DNA from: an uncultured Eubacteriales bacterium
Lineage (GTDB): Bacteria > Bacillota > Clostridia > Oscillospirales > CAG-272
Assembly: GCA_934446365.1 (NCBI GenBank)
Contig: CAKSDZ010000001.1
Location: 124,001 to 188,000, forward strand
DNA: 64,000 bases
Reading direction: 5' to 3'
Shown here: positions 1-8,472 of the stretch, piece by piece
How the letters are laid out: each line of letters begins with the position of its first letter
Position numbering within the stretch: the stretch's first letter is position 1
Translations under genes and position numbers: made by a program
The notes under the pieces: model-generated
Seen by the model: only the letters and a program-made list of their open reading frames with translations
Database searches by the model: none
What the model was told of the DNA's origin: nothing

Positions 1-1674
1 ATAGGCAGAAGCTCCGCAACCAAAAAAAGTATATTCAGTAAGCCTACTCTTACAGAAAAACTGATTGCAAGTACGCCTAATTTAGATGTGCATATCATAC
101 CAGACGGAAAAAATACCGGATACTATGCAAAAAAAGCAAGAAAGAAAAACAAAATGGTCTTTTCGATATCCGATATTTTAAAAAGCGTTGCCATTTTGGT
201 TTTATCAAGCTGTATCGGAATACTGTTTCGGTACTTGGGCTTTGCAGAAGCCAATATTATCACGGTATATGTTCTCGGCGTCCTTGTAACTTCGGTTGTT
301 ACAAAGCATCGAATTTATAGCCTGATATCCTCTATTGTCAGTGTATTGGTTTTTAATTTCCTGTTTACCGAGCCCCAATTCACCTTTAAAGCATACGGAC
401 AGGGATATCCTATAACTTTTTTGATTATGTTTTTGGCAGCGCTGCTCACAAGCTCGCTTGCCGTAAAGTTAAAAAATCATGCAGGACAGTCAGCAAAATC
501 AGCTTACAGAACAAAGGTGCTGTTTGATACCAATCAGCTCTTACAGCAGGCAAAGGACAAGAACGAAATCGTTTCGGCGACAGCAAATCAGCTTATAAAG
601 CTGCTCGACAAGGATATAGTATTTTATTTGACCGAGAACGAAAAACTCGGAGAGCCTCATATTTTTACCGTTTCAAACGATAGAGCAAACAACGAAATGA
701 CGGGTGCAAAAGAAAAGGCTGTTGCGGAGTGGGTGCAAAAGAATAATAAGCACGCCGGAGCTACCACAGAAACACTTTCAAATGCAAAATGCCTGTATCT
801 TTCCATAAGAGTGAACAGCCGAGTTTACGGTGTTGTCGGTATTTATATCGGTGAAGAACCGCTTGATTCGTTTGAAAAAAGTATATTGTTATCCATACTT
901 GGCGAATGTGCTTTGTCGCTGGAAAACGAAAAGAACGCAAGAGAGAAGGAAGAAGCGGCAATTCTCGCTAAAAATGAACAGCTTCGCGCCAATCTACTGC
1001 GTGCTATCTCACATGATCTGCGAACACCGCTTACTTCTATTTCGGGCAACGCCAGTAATCTTTTATCAAACGGCAATTCCTTTGACGAGACGACAAAGAA
1101 ACAGCTTTATAGCGATATTTATGACGACTCCATGTGGCTTATCAATCTGGTAGAAAATCTGCTTTCAGTCACAAGGCTTGACGAAGGGAGACTGAATCTT
1201 AACATTACGGAGGATTTGGTAGACGATGTGATCTCAGAAGCACTTCATCATGTAAACCGAAAAAGTGTTGAACACCATATATCCGTTCACAACAAAGAAG
1301 AGTATCTTCTTGCCAAAATGGATGCAAAGCTTATGGTGCAGGTTATCATAAATATGGTAGACAACGCTATTAAGTATACGCCGAAGGGCTCTAATATTCT
1401 GATTAAAACCTGGAAGCATGGAGATAAAGCGGTGATATCCATTGCCGACGACGGCGACGGGATACCCGATGATATGAAGGAGCGGGTATTTGATATGTTT
1501 TACAGCGGAGCGAACAATATAGCTGATAGCCGCCGCAGCTTAGGACTTGGGTTGTCGTTGTGCAGATCTATTGTGAATGCACACGGCGGTAAAATAGAAG
1601 TTTCGGACAATACGCCGCATGGTGCGGTATTCACGATTACATTATCTGCCGGGGAGGTAAAAATTCATGAATAA
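1..1674 (+). CDS. kdpD: Sensor histidine kinase KdpD, 3' part (5' end outside window)
   Basis: The frame is open from base 1, so this is the C-terminal part of KdpD, the membrane kinase that senses K+ limitation and turgor and phosphorylates KdpE. A GTG at 88 lies inside the universal-stress-like domain and is not the true start. Four hydrophobic segments follow (about bases 178-480), then a GAF-like region, a HisKA helix with the H-box ISHDLRTPLTS near base 1010, and a HATPase domain with N-box NMVDNAIKYTP, DDGDGIP and GLGLSL. It overlaps kdpE by 8 bases. Base composition is AT-richer than the genes from 2.7 kb onward. The kdpFABC pump genes are not in the window. Confidence 0.95.
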   Translation: MGRSSATKKSIFSKPTLTEKLIASTPNLDVHIIPDGKNTGYYAKKARKKNKMVFSISDILKSVAILVLSSCIGILFRYLGFAEANIITVYVLGVLVTSVVTKHRIYSLISSIVSVLVFNFLFTEPQFTFKAYGQGYPITFLIMFLAALLTSSLAVKLKNHAGQSAKSAYRTKVLFDTNQLLQQAKDKNEIVSATANQLIKLLDKDIVFYLTENEKLGEPHIFTVSNDRANNEMTGAKEKAVAEWVQKNNKHAGATTETLSNAKCLYLSIRVNSRVYGVVGIYIGEEPLDSFEKSILLSILGECALSLENEKNAREKEEAAILAKNEQLRANLLRAISHDLRTPLTSISGNASNLLSNGNSFDETTKKQLYSDIYDDSMWLINLVENLLSVTRLDEGRLNLNITEDLVDDVISEALHHVNRKSVEHHISVHNKEEYLLAKMDAKLMVQVIINMVDNAIKYTPKGSNILIKTWKHGDKAVISIADDGDGIPDDMKERVFDMFYSGANNIADSRRSLGLGLSLCRSIVNAHGGKIEVSDNTPHGAVFTITLSAGEVKIHE

Positions 1675-2368
1675 ATCCTTGATATTGGTTGTTGAAGATG
1701 ATAATTCAGTCAAAAATCTTATTACAACAACTCTTAAAGCGCATGATTACAGATATTTGACCGCTCCAAATGGTGCTGATGCTATTTTAGAAGCGTCGTC
1801 GCATAATCCTGATATTGTCCTGCTCGATTTAGGACTTCCGGACACAGACGGAGTTGAAGTAATTAAAAAAATCCGTACTTGGTCGAATATGCCGATTATT
1901 GTTATTAGTGCACGAAGTGAGGACACCGACAAAATCGATGCGCTTGATGCGGGTGCCGACGATTATCTGACCAAACCGTTTTCGGTAGAAGAACTTTTGG
2001 CGAGGCTTAGGGTTACACAAAGACGGCTTAATATGGTACAGAACGCAGCCACTGCCGAAGCATCTATTTTTACAAACGGCAAGCTTCGTATAGATTATGC
2101 CGCAGGATGCGCTTATTTAGGTGGTGAAGAGCTGCACCTTACGCCTATTGAATATAAACTTTTATGCCTGCTTTCAAGAAATATCGGTAAGGTTTTGACC
2201 CATACCTTTATTACACGGAGCATTTGGGGCAGCAGCTGGAATAATGATATTGCTTCTCTGCGCGTCTTTATGGCAACGCTCCGTAAGAAGTTGGAAAAGG
2301 ATACGGATTCCCCTCAATATATTCAAACGCATATCGGCGTCGGGTACAGAATGATGAGGGTAGAGTAA
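1667..2368 (+). CDS. kdpE: KDP operon response regulator KdpE
   Basis: This is a 233-residue OmpR/PhoB-type regulator. The receiver domain has acidic residues near the start (VVEDD), the phospho-acceptor Asp in IVLLDLGLPD and the conserved Lys in YLTKPFS. The C-terminal winged helix ends with HIGVGYRM, typical of the family. It starts inside the end of kdpD, so the two are translationally coupled and probably cotranscribed. KdpE normally activates the kdpFABC K+ pump when phosphorylated. A hairpin follows the stop directly. Confidence 0.96.
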   Translation: MNKSLILVVEDDNSVKNLITTTLKAHDYRYLTAPNGADAILEASSHNPDIVLLDLGLPDTDGVEVIKKIRTWSNMPIIVISARSEDTDKIDALDAGADDYLTKPFSVEELLARLRVTQRRLNMVQNAATAEASIFTNGKLRIDYAAGCAYLGGEELHLTPIEYKLLCLLSRNIGKVLTHTFITRSIWGSSWNNDIASLRVFMATLRKKLEKDTDSPQYIQTHIGVGYRMMRVE

Positions 2369-2683
2369 CTGCGCAAAATAACGATGCTGTAAATATCCGT
2401 AAGATTTTACAGCACCGTTTTAGAGCCTATAAAGCAATTCATAAAATATTATAATTTCAAGCATGATGATTGGAGAAAGACGAAAATTTGCATTTTTATA
2501 TTTCGCTTTTCGTTTGGCTTGTGGCCATTTGGCCTTATAAAAGCTTAGTTCCCCTCTCGGAGAAGAGTAGTACGCTGAGTACCGACTTTTTGGGCCGTAT
2601 AGACTGACGGCTTGCTTTGGATTTTATAACATGCACTTTGATTCTTAGGCCCGGTTCTGCGCGGTATTTTTTCCTTTGCAGCG
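2369..2683. other. Intergenic region between kdpE and the minus-strand amidohydrolase
   Basis: These 315 bases hold the kdpE hairpin at 2385-2414. I see no further gene, promoter or repeat that I can support. The two flanking genes converge here, and base composition shifts from AT-rich to more GC-rich across it, so it may be a junction of transferred DNA. Confidence 0.5.
2385..2414 (+). terminator. Hairpin after kdpE
   Basis: A perfect 9-bp stem (TGCTGTAAA / TTTACAGCA) with a 12-base loop lies 16 bases after the kdpE stop. The T-tract behind it is short (GTTTTAGA), so termination may be partial. Confidence 0.6.
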
Positions 2684-3475
2684 TTATTTCATCCCGAAAA
2701 GCCGCATGAAATTTCCCGCAAAAAGCTTCTCATATTCCGCGTAGGAAAGTCCGAGTGCTCTCACCCGTTCAAGCTCCTCCGACGCATTCCAAAGCGGGAA
2801 GTCCGTGCCGAATAAGAAGCGGTCGATGCCGAATTTGTCGAACATCGAGAGCGCGTAGTCGCGGGAGACGAACATCGTCGAGCTCGAGGTGTCAAACCAA
2901 AGCCTGTCGGACGGTATGAGAAAGTCATGGGACTCCTGCCATCTTTGGAAGCCGCCGAAATGCGCGGCGATGACGGTGAGGTCCGGGATTTTTTTCATGA
3001 CAGCCGCCAGCTTTTTCGGTGACGACGCGTCGTAGCGCTTATCCCCCATGTGCATGAGAATCGGCAGTCCGCGCTTTGCGGCCGCACGGTATAGAGGGAA
3101 CACCTTTTCATCGTCGATGTCGAATTTTTGGAAGTCTGGGTGCAGCTTAATTCCGGCAAGGCCGAGCGATACGGCGCGGTCGATTTCCGCTTCAAAGTCC
3201 GGAAAATCCGGATGAATGGAGGCGAGTGCCGTGAAGCAGTCATGATTTTGTATGACCTGCGCCATAAAGTCGGTGATGGATGGCGTTTGCTCCGGTGTGA
3301 CCGCCGCGGAACAGACAAGGAAATGGGAAATCCCGGCGGTCTCTCCTTCTTCCAGCAGGTTTTTTACGGAAGCGGGGGCAAAATAAGGCATCCCGTAAAA
3401 ACCGCCGATGGATTTGGACACCTTATCTGAAATTTTATCGGGGAAAATATGCGTGTGCGCATCGATGATTTTCAT
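2684..3475 (-). CDS. Amidohydrolase-family metal-dependent hydrolase
   Basis: This is a 263-residue TIM-barrel hydrolase of the amidohydrolase-2 family (ACMSD/TIM-barrel type). Metal-binding motifs are visible: DAHTHIFP at the N-terminus, KLHPDFQKF and MHMGDK in the middle, AAHFGG, and FGTDFPLW near the end. The substrate cannot be told from sequence. I place the start at the ATG at 3475, which follows AAAGGATG at a good distance, rather than 21 bases upstream. It is transcribed alone from its own promoter and faces away from the T-box operon. Confidence 0.85.
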   Translation of the reverse strand: MKIIDAHTHIFPDKISDKVSKSIGGFYGMPYFAPASVKNLLEEGETAGISHFLVCSAAVTPEQTPSITDFMAQVIQNHDCFTALASIHPDFPDFEAEIDRAVSLGLAGIKLHPDFQKFDIDDEKVFPLYRAAAKRGLPILMHMGDKRYDASSPKKLAAVMKKIPDLTVIAAHFGGFQRWQESHDFLIPSDRLWFDTSSSTMFVSRDYALSMFDKFGIDRFLFGTDFPLWNASEELERVRALGLSYAEYEKLFAGNFMRLFGMK

Positions 3476-3550
3476 GGTGTTATCATCCTTTCGCATAAAA
3501 ATTCATATAAAAAGCTTGAATAGGGGAACGATATTTCAAATCAAGACAAA

Positions 3551-3579
3551 ATTATAACATATTTTTTGAGTTGATACAA
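3551..3579 (-). promoter_or_regulatory. Sigma-A-type promoter of the amidohydrolase gene
   Basis: On the minus strand, TTGTAT (3579-3574) and TATAAT (3556-3551) are separated by 17 bases, about 75 bases before the gene start. Confidence 0.7.
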
Positions 3580-3725
3580 CAGCAATTCCGAAATATCGTC
3601 GTTTTTTTCGATTGGATTTCTGATTTTTGCGTTGTTTTTGTGAGGAATCCCATATGAATGCGGCGGAATCTGCCCGCATCAGAATCGGTTTTCCGTCGGG
3701 AAAAATAAAAAATATCAAAAAACGC

Positions 3726-3754
3726 TTGACAAACAGTTTGATTTGTGATATAGT
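3726..3754 (+). promoter_or_regulatory. Promoter of the T-box/oxidoreductase operon
   Basis: TTGACA (3726-3731) and TATAGT (3749-3754) are 17 bases apart. This is a strong housekeeping promoter that would start transcription near 3761, just before the T-box leader. Confidence 0.88.
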
Positions 3755-3769
3755 CATGAATAACAAAGA

Positions 3770-4047
3770 AAAGCTGTGACGGAGAGGATCCGAATCAAAT
3801 GCTTGCAGAGAGCCGGTGGCAGGTGAAAACCGGCAGCGGATGATTCAAGCGGGTCTATCGCTCCCGAGCTGGAACCGTGAAAATCGTGCATACGATGAAG
3901 TAGCGTTTCCCGTGATTGCTGCGTCAAGGCATGGGGCTTGTCGGAGTCCGAGAGTGGCGGCTTTTCGGCCGCAATTTGAGTGGTACCGCGGATGTATTTT
4001 TATGCACCCGTCTCAAAGCAAATTGAGACGGGTGCTTGTTTTTTTTT
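3770..4047 (+). promoter_or_regulatory. T-box leader (tRNA-sensing riboswitch), probably isoleucine-specific
   Basis: The leader has the parts of a canonical T-box. Stem I can be folded at 3772-3870: GGAG 3781-3784 with CTCC 3861-3864, GATCC 3787-3791 with GGGTC 3851-3855, GAATCA 3792-3797 with TGATTC 3841-3846. The AGAGA motif and a distal loop closed by GCCGGT/ACCGGC follow. The T-box sequence AATTTGAGTGGTACCGCGG is at 3973-3991, and a terminator follows. The specifier internal loop on the 3' side of stem I reads TATCG. ATC (3857-3859) followed by a purine fits isoleucine. TAT (Tyr) is possible but would be followed by C. Uncharged tRNA should favour the antiterminator and switch on the operon. 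Confidence 0.92.
4004..4047 (+). terminator. T-box intrinsic terminator
   Basis: A 13-bp perfect stem (GCACCCGTCTCAA 4004-4016 with TTGAGACGGGTGC 4023-4035) is followed by a long T-tract to 4047. It competes with the antiterminator built around the T-box sequence at 3973-3991. Confidence 0.93.
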
Positions 4048-4135
4048 ATAGCCGACCGCCCGTCCGAATTACAAATTCAGATTGCCGTGAAAAGGCAGAA
4101 CGCGGGAAGTTCGCGGGAAAGGGTGGTATTAAAAA

Positions 4136-6412
4136 ATGAAAGCAGAAACCAAAACCATGTCGGGACAGCTGATGGAAATTGCCGCACGTATTCGGGAGAT
4201 GCGGCTTGTGACAGGGCTTAGCGAGACGCAGATGGCGGAAAAAACCGACACTTCTGTCGAAGAGTACAGACGCTATGAAGCGGGGGAGCTTGATTTCCCC
4301 TTTACCTTTATACATAAGTGCGCGATTGCGTTCGGCATTACAATCGCCGATATTTTGGAGGGAGAAAGTCCCAAGCTTTCCTCTTATATGGTCACGAGAA
4401 AGGGAAAGGGCGTGCCGACGGCGAAGGAGGACGGAATCAGCATCCAAAACCTTGCGCCGCTGTTCCGCGGCAAGCTCGCGGAGCCGTACTGGGTGCGCTA
4501 CGATTATTCCGAGGAATTGCAGCACCGTCCGATTCATTTGACCACACATTCCGGTCAGGAATTTGACATCGTGCTGTCCGGCAGATTAAAGGTGCAGGTC
4601 GGCTCCAATACGGAGATTTTGGACGAGGGAGACAGCATCTTTTATGATTCCTCCACACCCCACGGCATGATCGCCGTGGACGGAAAGGACTGCTGCTTCT
4701 GCGCTGTCGTTTTGCCGGGTGAGGCAAAGCCGGAAAGTGAAATCCGCGACAGCATCGTATCCGCCAACCGGACGGAGAAGCTCATATGCAGCAAATTCAT
4801 CGAAACCTCGGTGGACGAAAACGGCACGCCGACGGATATCCGATACCATAACGAAGAAAAATTCAATTTTGCCTTCGATGTTGTCGATGAGATTGCGGCG
4901 AAATATCCGGATAAGACTGCGATGGTGCATTTGGACCGCAACAAAACCGAGAGAATTTTCACATTCGCCGACATCAAGCGTGCCTCCTCGCAGTGCGCGA
5001 ATTATTTCAAATCGCTCGGGATTTCAAAGGGCGACCGCGTGATGCTGGTGCTCAAACGCCATTATGAATTTTGGTTTGCCATCATCGGGCTTCACAAGCT
5101 GGGTGCGATTGCGATTCCGGCGACCAATCTCCTGAAAGACCACGATTTTGTGTACCGTTTCAATGCGGCCGGTGTGTCCGCAATCCTTTGCTCGGCGGAC
5201 GGCGATATCGCGGAGCAGGTGGAGCTTGCCGAGCGCCAGTCTCCGACGCTGAAAACCAAGATTTTGGTCGGCGGCACGCGCGAGGGCTGGTATGATTTCG
5301 ACAGCAGCTACAATCTTTTTTCCGGCAAATTCGCGCGCGGCGAGGATGCGCCGTGCGGCTCGGATACGATGTTGATGTTCTTTACCTCCGGTACGACGGG
5401 CTATCCGAAGATCGCCGCGCACGACTATAAATATCCGCTGGCGCATTTTGCGACGGCGAAATATTGGCATTCGGTGGATTCGGACGGACTGCATTTCACG
5501 ATATCCGATACCGGATGGGGCAAGGCTCTTTGGGGCAAGCTATATGGACAGTGGCTCTGTGAGGGCGCGGTCTTTACCTATGATTTCGACCGCTTCAATG
5601 CCGCCGATATTCTGCCGCTTTTTGCAAAATATCATATCACAACGTTCTGCGCGCCGCCCACCATGTACCGCATGATGATTAAGGAGGATATTTCGAGATA
5701 CGATTTCAGCTCCGTCAAACGCGCGACGACAGCCGGTGAGGCACTCAATCCGGAGGTTTTCGTGCAGTTTGAAAAGGCGACGGGACTTCAGCTTATGGAA
5801 GGCTTCGGTCAGACGGAAACCACGCTTACCATCGCCAATCTGACGGGGGCCGCTCACAAGATCGGTGCGATGGGCAAGCCCGTTCCGCCGTATCGGATCG
5901 AGCTGCTCTCGCCGGACGGAAAACCCGTCGCGGACGGAGAAACCGGCGAGATATGCATTCGCGCGGAGGAGGGCAAGGTTCCGTGCGGACTCTTTTCCGG
6001 TTATTGGGGCGAACCCGAAAAAACGGCGGAGGTTTGGCACGACGGATACTATCATACGAGAGACGTCGCATGGCGCGACGAGGACGGCTTCTTCTGGTAT
6101 GTCGGACGCACGGACGACGTAATCAAATCCTCCGGCTACCGCATCGGACCGTTTGAGATTGAAAGCGTCATCATGGAGCTTCCGTATGTGCTGGAATGCG
6201 GCGTTTCCGCAGCGCCCGACGAGGTGAGAGGGCAGGTCGTCAAGGCGAGCATCGTTCTGACCAAGGGAACGGAGCCTACGGAGGCGCTCAAAAAGGAAAT
6301 CCAAAATTACGTCAAGGAAAAGACCGCGCCGTATAAGTATCCGCGTATTGTCGTATTCCGGGATGAGCTGCCCAAAACGATCAGCGGAAAGATCATGCGC
6401 AACAAGCTTTGA
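4136..6412 (+). CDS. HTH-cupin-AMP-dependent acyl-CoA synthetase fusion
   Basis: The 758-residue protein joins three parts. Residues about 10-65 form an XRE-type helix-turn-helix (GLSETQMAEKTDTSVEEYRRYE). Residues about 115-195 form a cupin barrel (GQEFDIVLSGRLKVQVG, STPHGMI). Residues about 240-758 form an ANL-superfamily acyl-CoA ligase with the ATP loop TSGTTGYPK, EGFGQTETT, YHTRDVAWRDEDG and the catalytic lysine near the C-terminus in PKTISGKIMRN. It should activate a short or medium carboxylic acid to its CoA ester. As first gene after an Ile-type T-box and ahead of an oxoacid:ferredoxin oxidoreductase, a branched-chain acid is the likeliest substrate (inference). The HTH and cupin may sense a ligand or bind DNA. 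Overall length fits known HTH-cupin-ligase fusions. Confidence 0.9.
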   Translation: MKAETKTMSGQLMEIAARIREMRLVTGLSETQMAEKTDTSVEEYRRYEAGELDFPFTFIHKCAIAFGITIADILEGESPKLSSYMVTRKGKGVPTAKEDGISIQNLAPLFRGKLAEPYWVRYDYSEELQHRPIHLTTHSGQEFDIVLSGRLKVQVGSNTEILDEGDSIFYDSSTPHGMIAVDGKDCCFCAVVLPGEAKPESEIRDSIVSANRTEKLICSKFIETSVDENGTPTDIRYHNEEKFNFAFDVVDEIAAKYPDKTAMVHLDRNKTERIFTFADIKRASSQCANYFKSLGISKGDRVMLVLKRHYEFWFAIIGLHKLGAIAIPATNLLKDHDFVYRFNAAGVSAILCSADGDIAEQVELAERQSPTLKTKILVGGTREGWYDFDSSYNLFSGKFARGEDAPCGSDTMLMFFTSGTTGYPKIAAHDYKYPLAHFATAKYWHSVDSDGLHFTISDTGWGKALWGKLYGQWLCEGAVFTYDFDRFNAADILPLFAKYHITTFCAPPTMYRMMIKEDISRYDFSSVKRATTAGEALNPEVFVQFEKATGLQLMEGFGQTETTLTIANLTGAAHKIGAMGKPVPPYRIELLSPDGKPVADGETGEICIRAEEGKVPCGLFSGYWGEPEKTAEVWHDGYYHTRDVAWRDEDGFFWYVGRTDDVIKSSGYRIGPFEIESVIMELPYVLECGVSAAPDEVRGQVVKASIVLTKGTEPTEALKKEIQNYVKEKTAPYKYPRIVVFRDELPKTISGKIMRNKL

Positions 6413-6432
6413 ACCGAAGGGAGAAAAACGCC

Positions 6433-7098
6433 GTGAATATTTCGCGTGTCACGCTGTTTGCCGGACATTACGGCAGCGGAAAAACCAATATTGCCGTTAA
6501 TTATGCAAAATATCTTGCGGCGCTGTCATATCCCGTAACGATTGCCGATCTCGACATCGTCAATCCGTATTTCAGAACCAAGGACAGCGAGGCGGAGCTT
6601 GCCGCCTGCGGGATCCGCCTCATCTGTCCGACTTATGCGAACACGAATCTCGACCTGCCGGCACTTCCGGCACAGATGTACGACATCATACGGGAGCGGG
6701 AGCGTTATGCGGTGCTGGACATCGGCGGCGACGACCGCGGCGCCTATGCGCTCGGTCGGTACGCGCCGGAGATTTTGGAGGAGAACCGATATGAAATGCT
6801 GTTCGTCGCGAATTTTTACCGTCCCTTGACGGAGACGGCGGCGGATGCGCTCGAGGTCATGCGGGAGATCGAATGTGCGTGCGGCATGCGCTTTACCGCG
6901 CTTGTCAACAACTCGAATCTCGGAGAAGAAACGACGGCGCAGACCGTTCTTGAAACGCAGTCCAAGATCGAGCGGCTGTCCGGCATGAGCGGGCTCCCCG
7001 TCAAAATGACAACGGTGCGCCGCGAGCTTGTCCCGGCGCTGACCGACAGCATACACGGTCTGTTCGCACTTACGCTTCAAGCAAAATATTATGAGTAA
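6433..7098 (+). CDS. P-loop nucleotide-binding protein of the oxidoreductase operon
   Basis: This is a 221-residue protein with a Walker A motif GHYGSGKTN near the N-terminus and a deviant MinD/ParA-like layout (IADLDIVNPYF, then VLDIGGDDRG as Walker B). The start is taken as GTG 6433 behind AGGGAG, not the TTG at 6409. It sits between the acyl-CoA synthetase and the ferredoxin subunit, 21 bases after the former. Such proteins may load cofactors or act as regulatory ATPases, but its role here is unknown. It belongs to the same transcription unit. Confidence 0.8.
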   Translation: MNISRVTLFAGHYGSGKTNIAVNYAKYLAALSYPVTIADLDIVNPYFRTKDSEAELAACGIRLICPTYANTNLDLPALPAQMYDIIRERERYAVLDIGGDDRGAYALGRYAPEILEENRYEMLFVANFYRPLTETAADALEVMREIECACGMRFTALVNNSNLGEETTAQTVLETQSKIERLSGMSGLPVKMTTVRRELVPALTDSIHGLFALTLQAKYYE

Positions 7099-7151
7099 TC
7101 ATCCGAGAAAAGCCGTCCCTGCGGCGGCAGCTATACGGAAAGGGAACGAAA

Positions 7152-7358
7152 ATGGCAAAGCTTACTTTTAAAACCGATCTTTGCAAGGGCTGCGGACTTT
7201 GTGTGAACGCATGTCCGAAGAAAATCCTCGCATTGGCGAAGGGAAAAATCAACAAGAAGGGACACAGTCCGGTCGAGGTAACCGATGAGAGCCTTTGTAT
7301 CGGCTGCGCGTTCTGCGCGACCATGTGTCCGGATTGTATCATTACGGTGGAGAAATAA
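7152..7358 (+). CDS. 2-oxoacid:ferredoxin oxidoreductase, delta subunit (2x[4Fe-4S])
   Basis: This is a 68-residue ferredoxin-like protein with two CxxCxxCxxxC sets (CKGCGLCVNACPK and CIGCAFCATMCPD). It is the small electron-transfer subunit that connects the catalytic subunits to ferredoxin in KOR/VOR-type enzymes. A separate delta gene followed by alpha, beta and gamma genes matches the VorDBAC/KorDABC arrangement. Confidence 0.92.
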   Translation: MAKLTFKTDLCKGCGLCVNACPKKILALAKGKINKKGHSPVEVTDESLCIGCAFCATMCPDCIITVEK

Positions 7359-7407
7359 TATGTCCGCTCTTCGGGCAAGACACCGAAGAGCTTTGGAGGT
7401 TTAGGAT

Positions 7408-8472
7408 ATGGCAGAAAAGGTGCTTATGAAAGGGAACGAAGCGATTGCCGAAGCTGCAATCGCCGCCGGATGCCGCCATTATTACGGCTATCCGATCACG
7501 CCCCAGACCGAAATTGCAGCCTATATGGCAAAGCGCATGCCGAAGATCGGCGGCGTGTTTCTTCAAGCGGAGAGCGAAATCGCCGCAATCAATATGGTTT
7601 ACGGCACGGCTGCGGCGGGATACCGCGTCATGACGTCGTCTTCAAGTCCCGGTATTTCGCTGAAAACAGAAGGGCTTTCTTACATAGCGGGCAGCGACCT
7701 GCCCTCGCTCGTTGTCAATGTGCAGCGCGGCGGTCCGGGACTCGGCAGCATTCAGCCGGCGCAGTCCGACTATTTTCAGGCGACCAAGGGCGGCGGTCAT
7801 GGGGATTACCATATGATTGTTCTCGCGCCGGCGTCGGTGCAGGAGATGGCGAGCCTGACCGTCAAAGGCTTTGATTTGGCGGATCAGTACCGTATGACCT
7901 CGATGATTCTTGCCGACGGTACGATGGGACAGATGATGGAGCCGGTTTCCTTTGAAAGCGTGGAAAAAAAGACCTATGACAAGCCGTGGGCTTTGACGGG
8001 TACACACGGAAAAAGGGAACACAACATCATCACCTCGCTGTCTCTCGTTCCGAAGGAGCTGGAAAAATGGAATCTCGACCGCTATGAGAGATACAAAGTG
8101 ATCGAGGAAAACGAGGTCATGTATGAGGAATTTATGATGGAGGACGCGGAAATCTGCCTTGTGGCGTTCGGCATCACCGCGCGCGTCTCGCAGAATGCGA
8201 TCCGCATGGCGAGAGCAAAGGGAATCCGCGTGGGAATGATACGCCCGATTACGCTGTGGCCGTTCCCGAAGAAGCCGCTGGAAGCGGCTGCCGGCAGAGT
8301 GAAGGCATTTGTTTCGGTGGAGCTTTCGATGGGACAGATGATTGAGGATATCGAGCTTGCGACAAGGTGCAAAAGACCGGTGCTGCTCTGCAACCGTGTG
8401 GGCGGTATGCTTCCGTCTCCGGAATTTGTGCTTTCCAAAATCGAAGAAGCGAACGGAGGCGAGAAAAAATGA
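7408..8472 (+). CDS. 2-oxoacid:ferredoxin oxidoreductase, alpha subunit
   Basis: This 354-residue subunit carries the pyrimidine-binding half of the thiamine diphosphate site. Family marks are GCRHYYGYPITPQTE near residue 20, a conserved glutamate in FLQAESEIAA, SSSSPGISLKTEG and a C-terminal transketolase-like part (IRPITLWPFPKKPL). A good ribosome-binding site (GGAGG) precedes the ATG. Specificity between 2-oxoglutarate and branched-chain oxoacids cannot be read directly. The T-box specifier and the neighbouring ligase favour branched-chain substrates. The stop overlaps the beta-subunit start in ATGA. Confidence 0.92.
   Translation: MAEKVLMKGNEAIAEAAIAAGCRHYYGYPITPQTEIAAYMAKRMPKIGGVFLQAESEIAAINMVYGTAAAGYRVMTSSSSPGISLKTEGLSYIAGSDLPSLVVNVQRGGPGLGSIQPAQSDYFQATKGGGHGDYHMIVLAPASVQEMASLTVKGFDLADQYRMTSMILADGTMGQMMEPVSFESVEKKTYDKPWALTGTHGKREHNIITSLSLVPKELEKWNLDRYERYKVIEENEVMYEEFMMEDAEICLVAFGITARVSQNAIRMARAKGIRVGMIRPITLWPFPKKPLEAAAGRVKAFVSVELSMGQMIEDIELATRCKRPVLLCNRVGGMLPSPEFVLSKIEEANGGEKK

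Noticed and set aside
3856..3858. TAT (Tyr) as T-box specifier
   Set aside because: It would be followed by C, whereas specifiers are normally followed by a purine; ATC followed by G fits better. I keep it as the main alternative.
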